From positions 1-9,299 of the forward strand of contig JACMQD010000315.1 of NCBI GenBank assembly GCA_014377155.1: DNA of 9,299 nucleotides, in the 5' to 3' direction. Source of the stretch: Herminiimonas sp. (GTDB lineage Bacteria > Pseudomonadota > Gammaproteobacteria > Burkholderiales > Burkholderiaceae). The notes under the pieces are model-generated. The model was not told the origin of the DNA, made no database searches, and worked only from the letters and a program-made list of their open reading frames with translations. Shown here piece after piece: positions 1 to 5,356 of the stretch. Position 1 is the stretch's first letter. Each line of letters starts with the position of its first letter. Both the position numbers and the translations under genes were made by a program.

Positions 1-836
1 AGGATGCGATGCTCGACGAACCACTTCACTGCACGCGCCAGGACGACGCATTCCACATCACGCCCGATGGCGGTCAGCGTCTCCGGCCCCATTGCATGAT
101 CGACCCGCTCCACGTCCTGTTCGATGATCGGCCCTTCGTCGAGGTCACCCGTCACGAAATGTGCAGTCGCGCCGATCAGCTTGACGCCGCGCTCGTGCGC
201 CTGAGCATACGGCCGGGCACCCTTGAAACTCGGCAGGAACGAGTGATGGATGTTGATCGCACGGCCCTTGAGTGCGGTACACATCTGCGGCGACAGTATT
301 TGCATGTAGCGCGCCAGCACCACCAAGTCAGTCTGCGTGCCTTCGATAATTTCGAGCACCCGCTGTTCCTGCGACTGCTTTGCTTGCGGTGATGCGCCGG
401 CTGCCAGCGGCAGGTGATGAAACGGAATGTTATAGCTGGCGGCGAGCTGATAAAAGTCGGTGTGATTCGAAATGATCGCCGGGATCTCGACCGGCAGCAG
501 GCCGCTTTTATAGCGGAACAGCAGGTCGTTGAGGCAATGACCGATCTTCGACACCATCAGCGTCATGCGCGGCTTCTTGCGCGCATCGTTCAACTGCCAG
601 TTCATCTGCATCGATGCACCGAGCACGGCAAATTGCGACCGCAGCGCGGCGTCCGTCACTTCCGGATTCTCTGCAGAAAAATGCACCCGCATGAAGAACA
701 GTTTCGACTGCGCGTCGCCGAACTGCGCCGAGTCGATGATGTTGCATCCGTGGTCGGCCAAAAAGCCCGAGACGCGATGCACGATGCCGCGCTGGTCGAG
801 GCAGGACAGGGTAAGAATGTATTGGAGAGTCGTCAT
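1..836 (-). CDS. purU: Formyltetrahydrofolate deformylase (PurU), 3'-truncated by window edge
   Basis: Hydrolyses 10-formyltetrahydrofolate to formate and tetrahydrofolate in the cytosol. This balances the one-carbon pool and supplies formate for PurT-type purine synthesis. My own minus-strand translation gives 278 codons before the left edge. The E. coli protein is about 280 aa, so only the last few residues are missing. An N-terminal ACT domain spans about residues 5-80 (begins LQYILTLSCLDQRGIVHRVS). The formyltransferase-fold domain follows from about 90, with the hallmark NIHHSFLPSFKGARPY at 195-210 and DEGPI at 233-237. By analogy with GAR transformylase the catalytic residues are Asn195, His197 and Asp233, all present. 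The start is the ATG at 836-834, which places the ACT domain correctly. No convincing Shine-Dalgarno (SD) precedes it and no other in-frame start lies nearby. It is transcribed away from the bactofilin terminator, so it probably has its own promoter within 837-940, although I could not pick one out. Identity is near certain. Confidence 0.96.
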   Translation of the reverse strand, partial: MTTLQYILTLSCLDQRGIVHRVSGFLADHGCNIIDSAQFGDAQSKLFFMRVHFSAENPEVTDAALRSQFAVLGASMQMNWQLNDARKKPRMTLMVSKIGHCLNDLLFRYKSGLLPVEIPAIISNHTDFYQLAASYNIPFHHLPLAAGASPQAKQSQEQRVLEIIEGTQTDLVVLARYMQILSPQMCTALKGRAINIHHSFLPSFKGARPYAQAHERGVKLIGATAHFVTGDLDEGPIIEQDVERVDHAMGPETLTAIGRDVECVVLARAVKWFVEHRI

Positions 837-943
837 GATGTCATTGGCAAGGCTGGCAGTCGGTAGCGAGACCGCATCCGACATTGTCGCATGGCACCTG
901 CAGTCATTCCAGAGCCCCACCACTTACAATCCAGGACACAAAA

Positions 944-970
944 AAGCGCCATTACCTGAAGCCAGGCGCT
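944..970 (-). terminator. Intrinsic terminator downstream of the bactofilin gene
   Basis: Read on the minus strand, AGCGCC (970-965) pairs with GGCGCT (950-945) around a 14-nt loop, and a run of T follows (the A-run at 940-945 on the plus strand). It lies about 70 nt past the bactofilin stop and about 105 nt before the purU start. It therefore separates the two minus-strand genes. Confidence 0.7.
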
Positions 971-977
971 GGCGCTT

Positions 978-999
978 CGCGCGTCCCGCAGGACGCGCG
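978..999. repeat. Perfect 9-bp hairpin with CGCA loop
   Basis: CGCGCGTCC at 978-986 is exactly complementary to GGACGCGCG at 991-999, leaving a 4-nt loop. It sits between the bactofilin stop and the adjacent T-tailed terminator, so in the bactofilin mRNA it is the first of two stacked 3' hairpins. It has no T-tract of its own. Protection of the mRNA 3' end or support of termination is an inference. Confidence 0.6.
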
Positions 1000-1039
1000 T
1001 TAAAACATTACTTCATCCGCGATTTGTCACAGCGAATCG

Positions 1040-1609
1040 TTAAAGCGCTGCCTTCGCCACCGACAGCGAGCGCGGTGTCGACGCGACGCCGCCGGATTGG
1101 ACATCGCCGGACAGCTGTCCACCCTCTTCGACGACCAGCTTGCCATAGCGGATCTTGCCCGACACCTTGCCTGTACCAAAGATGACCAGCTTCTGACGGA
1201 CCGTCAGTTCGCCCTCGAAGTCGCCATGGATTTCCGCCAGGTCGACTTCCGCCGAACCGGTGAAGGCACCCATTTCAGCGATCTGTATCACGCGAGAATT
1301 CATGGTGGCCTCGACCCGGCCTTCGACAACGAGCGTGTCGCAATCGCTGATCTCGACGCCCTTGAGCTTGATGTTCGGGCCGACGATCAGCTTGCTGCCG
1401 ACTTCGTTGGTGCTGTGCTGGGACGTATCCACCGGTGGCGCCGGCAGGGTGCTGCCGGTGCTGGCGCGTTCCGCAGGCGTAGGAACCTTCGGCAGGCCGC
1501 TGGCACCTGTCTGCAACAAGGGACCGCCACCACCGAGATTGGACGCCGGTGTGCCGGGAGAATTGGTGGTGTTATCGCGCTTGCCAAATAGCGTTTCGGA
1601 TCGAAGCAT
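1040..1609 (-). CDS. Bactofilin (polymer-forming cytoskeletal protein)
   Basis: Bactofilins assemble without nucleotide into filaments under the inner membrane. They scaffold cell-wall enzymes, polarity or appendages, depending on species. The protein has 189 residues. Residues 10-70 are a Pro/Ser/Thr/Gly-rich disordered linker. Residues 72-172 form the beta-helical core with the repeating hydrophobic-Gly pattern (for example TLVVEGRVEA, HGDFEGELTV, GKIRYGKLVVEEGGQLSGDV), which is the DUF583/bactofilin signature. LFGKRD at 7-12 resembles the short N-terminal membrane-targeting peptide described in bactofilins. The start at 1609 is supported by AGGAG at 1615-1619, five bases upstream. The gene is monocistronic as far as can be seen, or preceded by a doubtful 60-codon ORF, and is followed by stacked hairpins. 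No M23 peptidase partner, often adjacent to bactofilins, is present. The family is clear. The particular cellular role cannot be read from this context. Confidence 0.93.
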   Translation of the reverse strand: MLRSETLFGKRDNTTNSPGTPASNLGGGGPLLQTGASGLPKVPTPAERASTGSTLPAPPVDTSQHSTNEVGSKLIVGPNIKLKGVEISDCDTLVVEGRVEATMNSRVIQIAEMGAFTGSAEVDLAEIHGDFEGELTVRQKLVIFGTGKVSGKIRYGKLVVEEGGQLSGDVQSGGVASTPRSLSVAKAAL

Positions 1610-1626
1610 GGTATCTCCTGAAATTG

Positions 1627-1809
1627 TTAAAACGTACGATTGACACGACGATATCGATGTCGGATAAAGCAGGCGATGTGGGCTACCGGCAGGAAAACCC
1701 GGGCAAGATCAACAGTCGGCTCAGAATCTACAAAGCGGAAAATCATCTCGATTTCCCTGTAAAGCGGGCAGAAATATGCGGCGCATCGGTTGGTCTCCAG
1801 CAAGTTCAT
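1627..1809 (-). CDS. Doubtful 60-aa hypothetical ORF upstream of bactofilin
   Basis: An ATG at 1809 is preceded by GAGGA at 1815-1819, five bases away, and stays open for 60 codons. It stops 17 nt before the bactofilin ATG, so the two could be cotranscribed. The product is basic at its C-terminus, has two cysteines near the N-terminus and resembles no family I know. Against it: small size, ordinary composition, and location in what may simply be the bactofilin leader and divergent promoter region. Listed because of the ribosome-binding site and the tight spacing. Confidence 0.25.
   Translation of the reverse strand: MNLLETNRCAAYFCPLYREIEMIFRFVDSEPTVDLARVFLPVAHIACFIRHRYRRVNRTF
1640..1668 (+). 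promoter_or_regulatory. Sigma70-like promoter TTGACA-N17-GATAAA
   Basis: A perfect -35 hexamer (1640-1645) is followed at the ideal 17-bp spacing by GATAAA (1663-1668), four of six matches to TATAAT. It points rightward, toward the CurA-like gene at 1954. Transcription from about 1675 would give a leader near 280 nt. It also overlaps the upstream region of the leftward bactofilin gene. No transcript evidence is available. Confidence 0.4.
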
Positions 1810-1840
1810 TAAGTTCCTCAACTGTTATAGATTTAAAAAA

Positions 1841-1902
1841 GCACGACCGTTCCATAATGCGCTATAGTCGCCGCTGCAACGTCGAACCGATCATGGTCGT
1901 GC
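1841..1902. repeat. 8-bp inverted repeat upstream of the CurA-like gene
   Basis: GCACGACC at 1841-1848 and its exact complement GGTCGTGC at 1895-1902 are separated by 46 bp. The segment lies between the proposed promoter and the start codon. It could be the base of an RNA stem in a long leader or two half-sites for a regulator. The arms are short enough that chance is possible. Confidence 0.35.
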
Positions 1903-1930
1903 GCTTCCGAGCGCGATCGCATCGGCCTAA

Positions 1931-1942
1931 TTTTTCGAAAAA
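1931..1942. repeat. 12-bp perfect palindrome TTTTTCGAAAAA next to the curA ribosome-binding site
   Basis: TTTTTCGAAAAA is its own reverse complement and ends two bases before the AGGAG at 1944-1948. It may be an operator or just an unstructured A/T-rich translation enhancer. The symmetry is exact, the function unknown. Confidence 0.4.
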
Positions 1943-1953
1943 CAGGAGTTTCC

Positions 1954-2982
1954 ATGTCGATCCCCACCCAGAACCAGCAATACCGCCTGGCAGCAAGACC
2001 GGTCGGCATGCCGAAGCCAACCGATTGGACGTTCACGACCGTCCCGGTGCCGGAGCTGGCCGATGGGGAAATCCTGGTCAAGGTGCTCTACATCTCGCTC
2101 GATCCGGCAATGCGTGGCTGGATGAACGACGGCAAATCGTATATCCGGCCGGTCGCCATCGACGAAGTCATGCGGGCGGGCGGCGCTGGCGTGGTGCTCG
2201 CCTCGAAATCACCGAAATTTGCAGTCGGCGATACGGTCTGCGGTGGCACTGGCGTTCAGCAATACTGGGTCGGTGCAGCGACGGACAAGACTGCAGGTTT
2301 CTACAAGGTGGACCCCGCCGCGGCACCGCTCCCGAAATACCTGAATGCGCTCGGCATGCCCGGCATGACGGCGTATTTCGGCCTGCTGGAAGTCGGCTTG
2401 CCGAAGGCCGGTGAGACCGTGGTGGTATCCGGCGCGGCCGGCGCGGTCGGCCAGACCGTCGGCCAGGTCGCCAAGCACAAGGGTTGCCGCGTGGTCGGTA
2501 TCGCGGGCGGAAAGGACAAGTGCGATTTCGTGGTGAACGAACTCGGCTTCGACGCCTGCATCGATTACAAGAACGGTTCGGTCAAGGATGGCCTGAAAAC
2601 CCATTGTCCCGACGGCGTCGACATTTATTTCGACAACGTCGGCGGTGAGATTCTCGACACGGTCCTGACCCGTATCAACCTGAAAGCCCGGATCATCATC
2701 TGCGGCGCGATTTCACAGTACAACAACACGACCCCTGTAAAAGGGCCGGCGAACTACCTGTCGCTACTGGTCAATCGGGCGCGGATGGAAGGTATCGTCG
2801 TGTTCGACTACGCCGACCGTTATCCGGTCGGCGTCGCGGAGATGGCGAAATGGATGCAGGCCGGGACGTTCAAGACCCGTGAAGATATCGTCCAGGGGCT
2901 GGAAAACTTCCCACAGACGTTGCTGATGCTCTTCGAAGGAAAAAATTTCGGAAAGCTGATCCTGCAGGTTGCGCAGGCCTGA
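1954..2982 (+). CDS. curA: NADPH-dependent curcumin reductase-like MDR oxidoreductase (CurA family)
   Basis: A zinc-independent medium-chain dehydrogenase/reductase that uses NADPH to reduce the C=C double bond of alpha,beta-unsaturated ketones and aldehydes. Relatives are E. coli CurA (curcumin reductase) and mammalian prostaglandin reductase/leukotriene B4 12-hydroxydehydrogenase. The length of 342 aa matches E. coli CurA (about 345). The GroES-like N-terminal half runs to about residue 130 and includes ISLDPAMRGWM at 47-57. GMPGMTAYFGL at 134-144 is typical of the subfamily. The nucleotide-binding Rossmann loop is AAGAVGQTVGQ at 161-171, and DNVGG is at 227-231. The zinc-ligand pattern of alcohol dehydrogenases is absent, as expected. 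The start at 1954 is fixed by AGGAG at 1944-1948. The gene stands alone on the plus strand and converges with the 421-aa gene, so context says nothing about its physiological substrate. Detoxification of reactive or plant-derived enones is plausible but inferred. Confidence 0.93.
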   Translation: MSIPTQNQQYRLAARPVGMPKPTDWTFTTVPVPELADGEILVKVLYISLDPAMRGWMNDGKSYIRPVAIDEVMRAGGAGVVLASKSPKFAVGDTVCGGTGVQQYWVGAATDKTAGFYKVDPAAAPLPKYLNALGMPGMTAYFGLLEVGLPKAGETVVVSGAAGAVGQTVGQVAKHKGCRVVGIAGGKDKCDFVVNELGFDACIDYKNGSVKDGLKTHCPDGVDIYFDNVGGEILDTVLTRINLKARIIICGAISQYNNTTPVKGPANYLSLLVNRARMEGIVVFDYADRYPVGVAEMAKWMQAGTFKTREDIVQGLENFPQTLLMLFEGKNFGKLILQVAQA

Positions 2983-3021
2983 AGCGGGCCGGCGGGCACG
3001 CAATCGCGGGTCGCCCGCTTC
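2981..3021. repeat. 9-bp inverted repeat just after the curA stop
   Basis: GAAGCGGGC (2981-2989) pairs exactly with GCCCGCTTC (3013-3021) across a 23-nt loop, overlapping the last bases of the stop codon. No T-tract follows on either strand, so it is not a classical intrinsic terminator. It may still act as a 3' stabilising stem for curA. No better terminator is visible in the convergent spacer 2983-3140. Confidence 0.45.
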
Positions 3022-3040
3022 GCCACGACAATATTGGGAG

Positions 3041-3082
3041 CGGGAAGCGGGAAGCGGGAAGCGGGAAGCGGGAAGCGGGAAG
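3041..3082. repeat. Six perfect tandem copies of the heptamer CGGGAAG
   Basis: A 7-bp unit is repeated six times without a mismatch, preceded by a degenerate copy (TGGGAG, 3035-3040). The array is non-coding and sits between the convergent 3' ends of the CurA-like gene and the 421-aa gene. It is a variable-number tandem repeat candidate. Length changes would not alter any protein called here. Confidence 0.9.
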
Positions 3083-3140
3083 CACCGCCAGATCGCACCC
3101 GCAACAAATCGCATCCGGGCGTTTGCCGCAGGACTGCAGC

Positions 3141-4406
3141 TTACCGGCGAAACGTATCGGTATTCAACAGCGCGGTCGCCGTGGAATCGGTTTGCGCGAT
3201 ACGCAGCCGCGATGCCGGGTTCAGCATGAGACGCATATCGTCACCGAATCCTTTGCTCTGGATCCAAGCCTGCAGGTTGCGATTGTTGACCAGAGGCATG
3301 CCATGCTTGCTCTCGTACTGTTGTGCGATCTCGGGCAACTTCACCACCGGATAGAGTCGCTTCTGCCTTTGCGACGGACCGTACTGACTGTCCTCGACCG
3401 TATCGCCAAGTCGCGGGTTTCCGCCATATTCATGTTCTTCGCGAGTGCCCATCATGCGGGCCTGGCCGCCTGCCGTTGGATGCTTGCCTGCCGCAACGAT
3501 CCATTCCTCCAGGTCCGTGAGACCCCCGATCACCGTTTGCAGAATCATCGATGCACGCTGTTTCGATTCGGGCTGATCTTTGAACCGGGCCAGCCGGTTC
3601 TGCCAATTCTGCATGTCACCCATCAGCAGACTGCGATGCAGCTTCAGCGTGGCGGTTTCCAGCGGACCGCTGCAATCATAGGATTTTTGCTGGGTTCCGC
3701 CGCTGAACTCCGCAAATTGCACCAACGTCAGGTCTGGTCTCTGGTTGTTCACGCTGAGATAGTCGACCGCAAGCTCCGTCAAAACTTGCTGCAGCCGCGC
3801 CTCCGAGTCGCGCGGACGACGGCAGCAGTCGACCACCTCTTGCAATGCATGATCCTGCGTTCGCAGGAATTCTGCAAACCGGGGGGTATCAAGTGACAAC
3901 GGCAGCACGCGGCGTCCGAGGCGTGCGTTTTCGACAGCAGACAGTTTCATGCTTTCCGCACCGAGCTTCAGGGTGTCGAGCACGCCTGCCAGAACCTGCC
4001 GGGATTCACGATTCATCTTCACGCCGGCGATGTCTTTGTCGAGCCGCGCTATCTTGACCAGATCATCGGCCTGCCGGGCAATCGAAGCGAAGCTCGCGCG
4101 TCGACCCGTCATCGCTTCGTCCAGGCCTGCCTGCCGCGCTTGTGCAGCGCTCATCCCGGACATGGCGAGATTGCTTTTGTCATTGACATGCGCCGAATAA
4201 AAGTCTTGAACGTGTTCCTTCGCCGCATTCAAGGCACGCGAACGCGCGGTGTTCAATCCCATGCACCCCCGGATTTCATTTGGCAGTGCGCGTGCAAATT
4301 GCGTCGATTTCTGACGCATCTCCTGCTTCAGCTGCTGACGCGGCACCAGCGCGTCGCCATCGCTTCGGTTACTGAACATTTGCATCGGAACGGAACTGGT
4401 TCGCAC
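3141..4406 (-). CDS. Unrecognised 421-aa protein, candidate type III secreted effector
   Basis: I do not recognise a family. The start is taken as GTG at 4406-4404. A perfect AGGAGG (4415-4420) lies 8 nt upstream, and the predicted transcription start from the hrp-type promoter falls near 4449. The longer ATG at 4457 would therefore lie outside the mRNA and has no ribosome-binding site. The N-terminus (MRTSSVPMQMFSNRS) is Ser/Thr-rich with no acidic residue in the first 15, typical of type III signals. There is no signal peptide or membrane segment. Residues 25-280 look mostly alpha-helical, including an Ala/Arg-rich stretch at about 83-125 and Cys194-Cys195. Residues 308-348 are polar, Gly-rich and probably disordered. 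The C-terminal 70 residues look folded again (VVKLPEIAQQYESKHGMPLV). No catalytic motif is evident. Control by a HrpB/HrpX-like AraC regulator is inferred from the promoter. No terminator is visible downstream. Certain as a gene, probable as an effector, biochemical function unknown. Confidence 0.85.
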   Translation of the reverse strand: MRTSSVPMQMFSNRSDGDALVPRQQLKQEMRQKSTQFARALPNEIRGCMGLNTARSRALNAAKEHVQDFYSAHVNDKSNLAMSGMSAAQARQAGLDEAMTGRRASFASIARQADDLVKIARLDKDIAGVKMNRESRQVLAGVLDTLKLGAESMKLSAVENARLGRRVLPLSLDTPRFAEFLRTQDHALQEVVDCCRRPRDSEARLQQVLTELAVDYLSVNNQRPDLTLVQFAEFSGGTQQKSYDCSGPLETATLKLHRSLLMGDMQNWQNRLARFKDQPESKQRASMILQTVIGGLTDLEEWIVAAGKHPTAGGQARMMGTREEHEYGGNPRLGDTVEDSQYGPSQRQKRLYPVVKLPEIAQQYESKHGMPLVNNRNLQAWIQSKGFGDDMRLMLNPASRLRIAQTDSTATALLNTDTFRR

Positions 4407-4455
4407 GGGGAAATCCTCCTGGTGACATTCGATTGGAATTTGCTGCAAAACGAAC

Positions 4456-4517
4456 ATGGTAGGGAGGGAACGAAGTCACCTTTCCCGGAGAAACGAAGCC
4501 GAACACCAGAAAGCGAA
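4456..4517 (-). promoter_or_regulatory. PIP box / hrpII box with matching -10 element
   Basis: On the minus strand TTCGC (4517-4513), 15 nt, then TTCGT (4497-4493), which is TTCG-N16-TTCG in the Ralstonia notation. Thirty-one nt further on is TACCAT (4461-4456), fitting the YANNNT -10 at the 30-32 nt distance known for plant-inducible promoters bound by HrpX (Xanthomonas) or HrpB (Ralstonia). Transcription would begin near 4449, leaving a leader of about 43 nt with AGGAGG before the GTG at 4406. All four features (two half-sites, spacing, -10, downstream SD) agree, which makes coincidence unlikely. Confidence 0.75.
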
Positions 4518-4537
4518 GAGAACCGACGATTTAATAT

Positions 4538-4571
4538 AAAAAAAATAACGCCGGCTGCACTGCGATCGCAG
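4538..4571 (-). other. Palindrome followed by T8, possible second efp terminator
   Basis: CTGCGATCGCAG (4560-4571) is a perfect 12-bp palindrome. On the minus strand it is followed, after 14 nt, by a run of eight T (4538-4545 complement). The gap between stem and T-run makes this a poor terminator on its own, but it lies directly beyond the strong efp terminator and may back it up. The A/T-rich part also precedes the PIP box. Confidence 0.3.
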
Positions 4572-4580
4572 CGACCGACG

Positions 4581-4611
4581 AAAAAAAAACGCCGCCTTGA
4601 TCGGCAGCGTT
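4581..4611 (-). terminator. Intrinsic terminator of the earP-efp transcript
   Basis: On the minus strand AACGCTGCC (4611-4603) pairs with GGCGGCGTT (4596-4588), nine pairs with one G-U, around a 6-nt loop. Nine consecutive T follow (4589-4581). This is a textbook rho-independent terminator 50 nt past the efp stop. It insulates efp from the downstream effector candidate, which is on the same strand. Confidence 0.92.
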
Positions 4612-4632
4612 TCCTTGAATCCAGGTAGGTGG

Positions 4633-4669
4633 GGTACCTTTCCGGTACCTGCCCGGAACCTCAGTTCCG
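4633..4669 (-). repeat. Two hairpins at and after the efp stop codon
   Basis: CGGAAC (minus 4669-4664) pairs with GTTCCG (4659-4654) around a 4-nt loop that contains the efp TGA stop. Immediately after, two GGTACC blocks (4644-4649 and 4633-4638) can form a 6-bp stem with a 5-nt loop. Neither has a T-tail. With the terminator they give three stacked stems at the efp 3' end. Confidence 0.55.
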
Positions 4670-5236
4670 CACCACTTTCTTGTACTCGTTGGTACGCGTA
4701 TCGATTTCGATGACGTCATCCTGGCTCACGAACAGTGGCACCTGGATCGTGTGGCGATTTGCCTCGATCGCGTTTTCCAGCCTGGCTTCCTTGAGCACGT
4801 TACCCGAGGTATTGCCCTTGACCGCAGGCTCCGCGTAGACCACCTGGCGCGCGATGGTGATCGGCAGCTCGACGGAGATCGCCTTGCCGTCGTAGAAAAC
4901 CGCTTCGCATTCCATGCCGTCCTTCAGGTAATGCAGGGCGTCCCCAAGGTTTTCTTCTTCGATCTCGTACTGGTTGAACTCTTCGTCCATGAACACGAAC
5001 AGTGGGTCCGCGAAATACGAAAACGTGACTGGCTTCTTGTCGAGCACCACGACTTCGAACTTGTCGTCACCGCGGAAAACGTTTTCCATCGGTGCGCCCG
5101 TCAGGAGGTTCTTCGTCTTCCACTTGTAGGTGAAGCCCGTGCGGCTCGAACCATTGACATCGGAACGCAGCACGATGAATGGCTTGCCATCCACCATGAT
5201 GATGTTGCCAACGCGAATTTCTTTTGCAGGTTTCAT
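4661..5236 (-). CDS. efp: Elongation factor P, arginine (Arg32) type
   Basis: EF-P binds the ribosome between the P and E sites and rescues stalling at polyproline stretches. The protein has 191 residues with the usual three domains: an N-terminal KOW-like barrel and two OB folds. The loop that reaches the peptidyl-transferase centre reads NGSSRTGF with arginine exactly at position 32. This is the residue rhamnosylated by EarP in beta- and some gammaproteobacteria, and it is not the lysine modified by EpmA in E. coli. Other family marks are KTKNLLTGAPMENVFR, FVFMDEEFNQYEIE, AVKGNTSGNV and the C-terminal EIDTRTNEYKKV. The ATG at 5236 was chosen by family alignment (MKPAKEIRVGN). An upstream in-frame ATG at 5311 would add 25 unrelated residues. 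The Shine-Dalgarno is weak. It lies 120 nt downstream of earP on the same strand, and a strong terminator follows. Confidence 0.97.
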   Translation of the reverse strand: MKPAKEIRVGNIIMVDGKPFIVLRSDVNGSSRTGFTYKWKTKNLLTGAPMENVFRGDDKFEVVVLDKKPVTFSYFADPLFVFMDEEFNQYEIEEENLGDALHYLKDGMECEAVFYDGKAISVELPITIARQVVYAEPAVKGNTSGNVLKEARLENAIEANRHTIQVPLFVSQDDVIEIDTRTNEYKKVVRN

Positions 5237-5343
5237 AGAAAATGACCGTAAAAATGAAGTTATATAAAAATTAAATGCCGCTTTTTTATTAGACTGTAGC
5301 GCGATGCGCAATCCTGCACACCAAGCGTTTTGGGTAACCCTGA

Positions 5344-5349
5344 ATTATA
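5344..5349 (-). promoter_or_regulatory. Perfect -10 hexamer between earP and efp
   Basis: TATAAT on the minus strand lies 7 nt past the earP stop, with GGG just before it and no convincing -35. If used, transcription would start near 5337 and give efp a leader of about 100 nt, A/T-rich near the start codon. An independent efp promoter would fit the need for more EF-P than EarP, but the missing -35 keeps confidence low. Confidence 0.35.
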
Positions 5350-5356
5350 CCCGGCT

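Noticed and set aside
1914..1921. GCGATCGC octamers (also at 4562-4569 and about 9145) as a repeat family
   Set aside because: Three short self-complementary octamers in GC-rich DNA are not enough to call a functional repeat.
2764..3114. Minus-strand frames reading through the heptamer array (repetitive ASRFPLP peptides)
   Set aside because: A 7-bp repeat naturally gives repetitive peptides in several frames. No SD, and they overlap curA antisense.
4407..4457. Upstream ATG extension of the 421-aa gene (438-aa version)
   Set aside because: It has no ribosome-binding site, would overlap the -10 element, and lies upstream of the predicted transcription start. The GTG at 4406 has AGGAGG 8 nt upstream.
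4450..4497. Other TTCG pairs (for example complements at 4471-4474 and 4494-4497) as alternative hrpII boxes
   Set aside because: Their spacing is 19 nt, outside the N16 rule. Only the 4493-4517 pair has the correct spacing and -10.
3123..4628. Overlapping plus-strand frames opposite the 421-aa gene
   Set aside because: They run antisense to a gene with promoter and SD, lack ribosome-binding sites and look like translated shadows of it.
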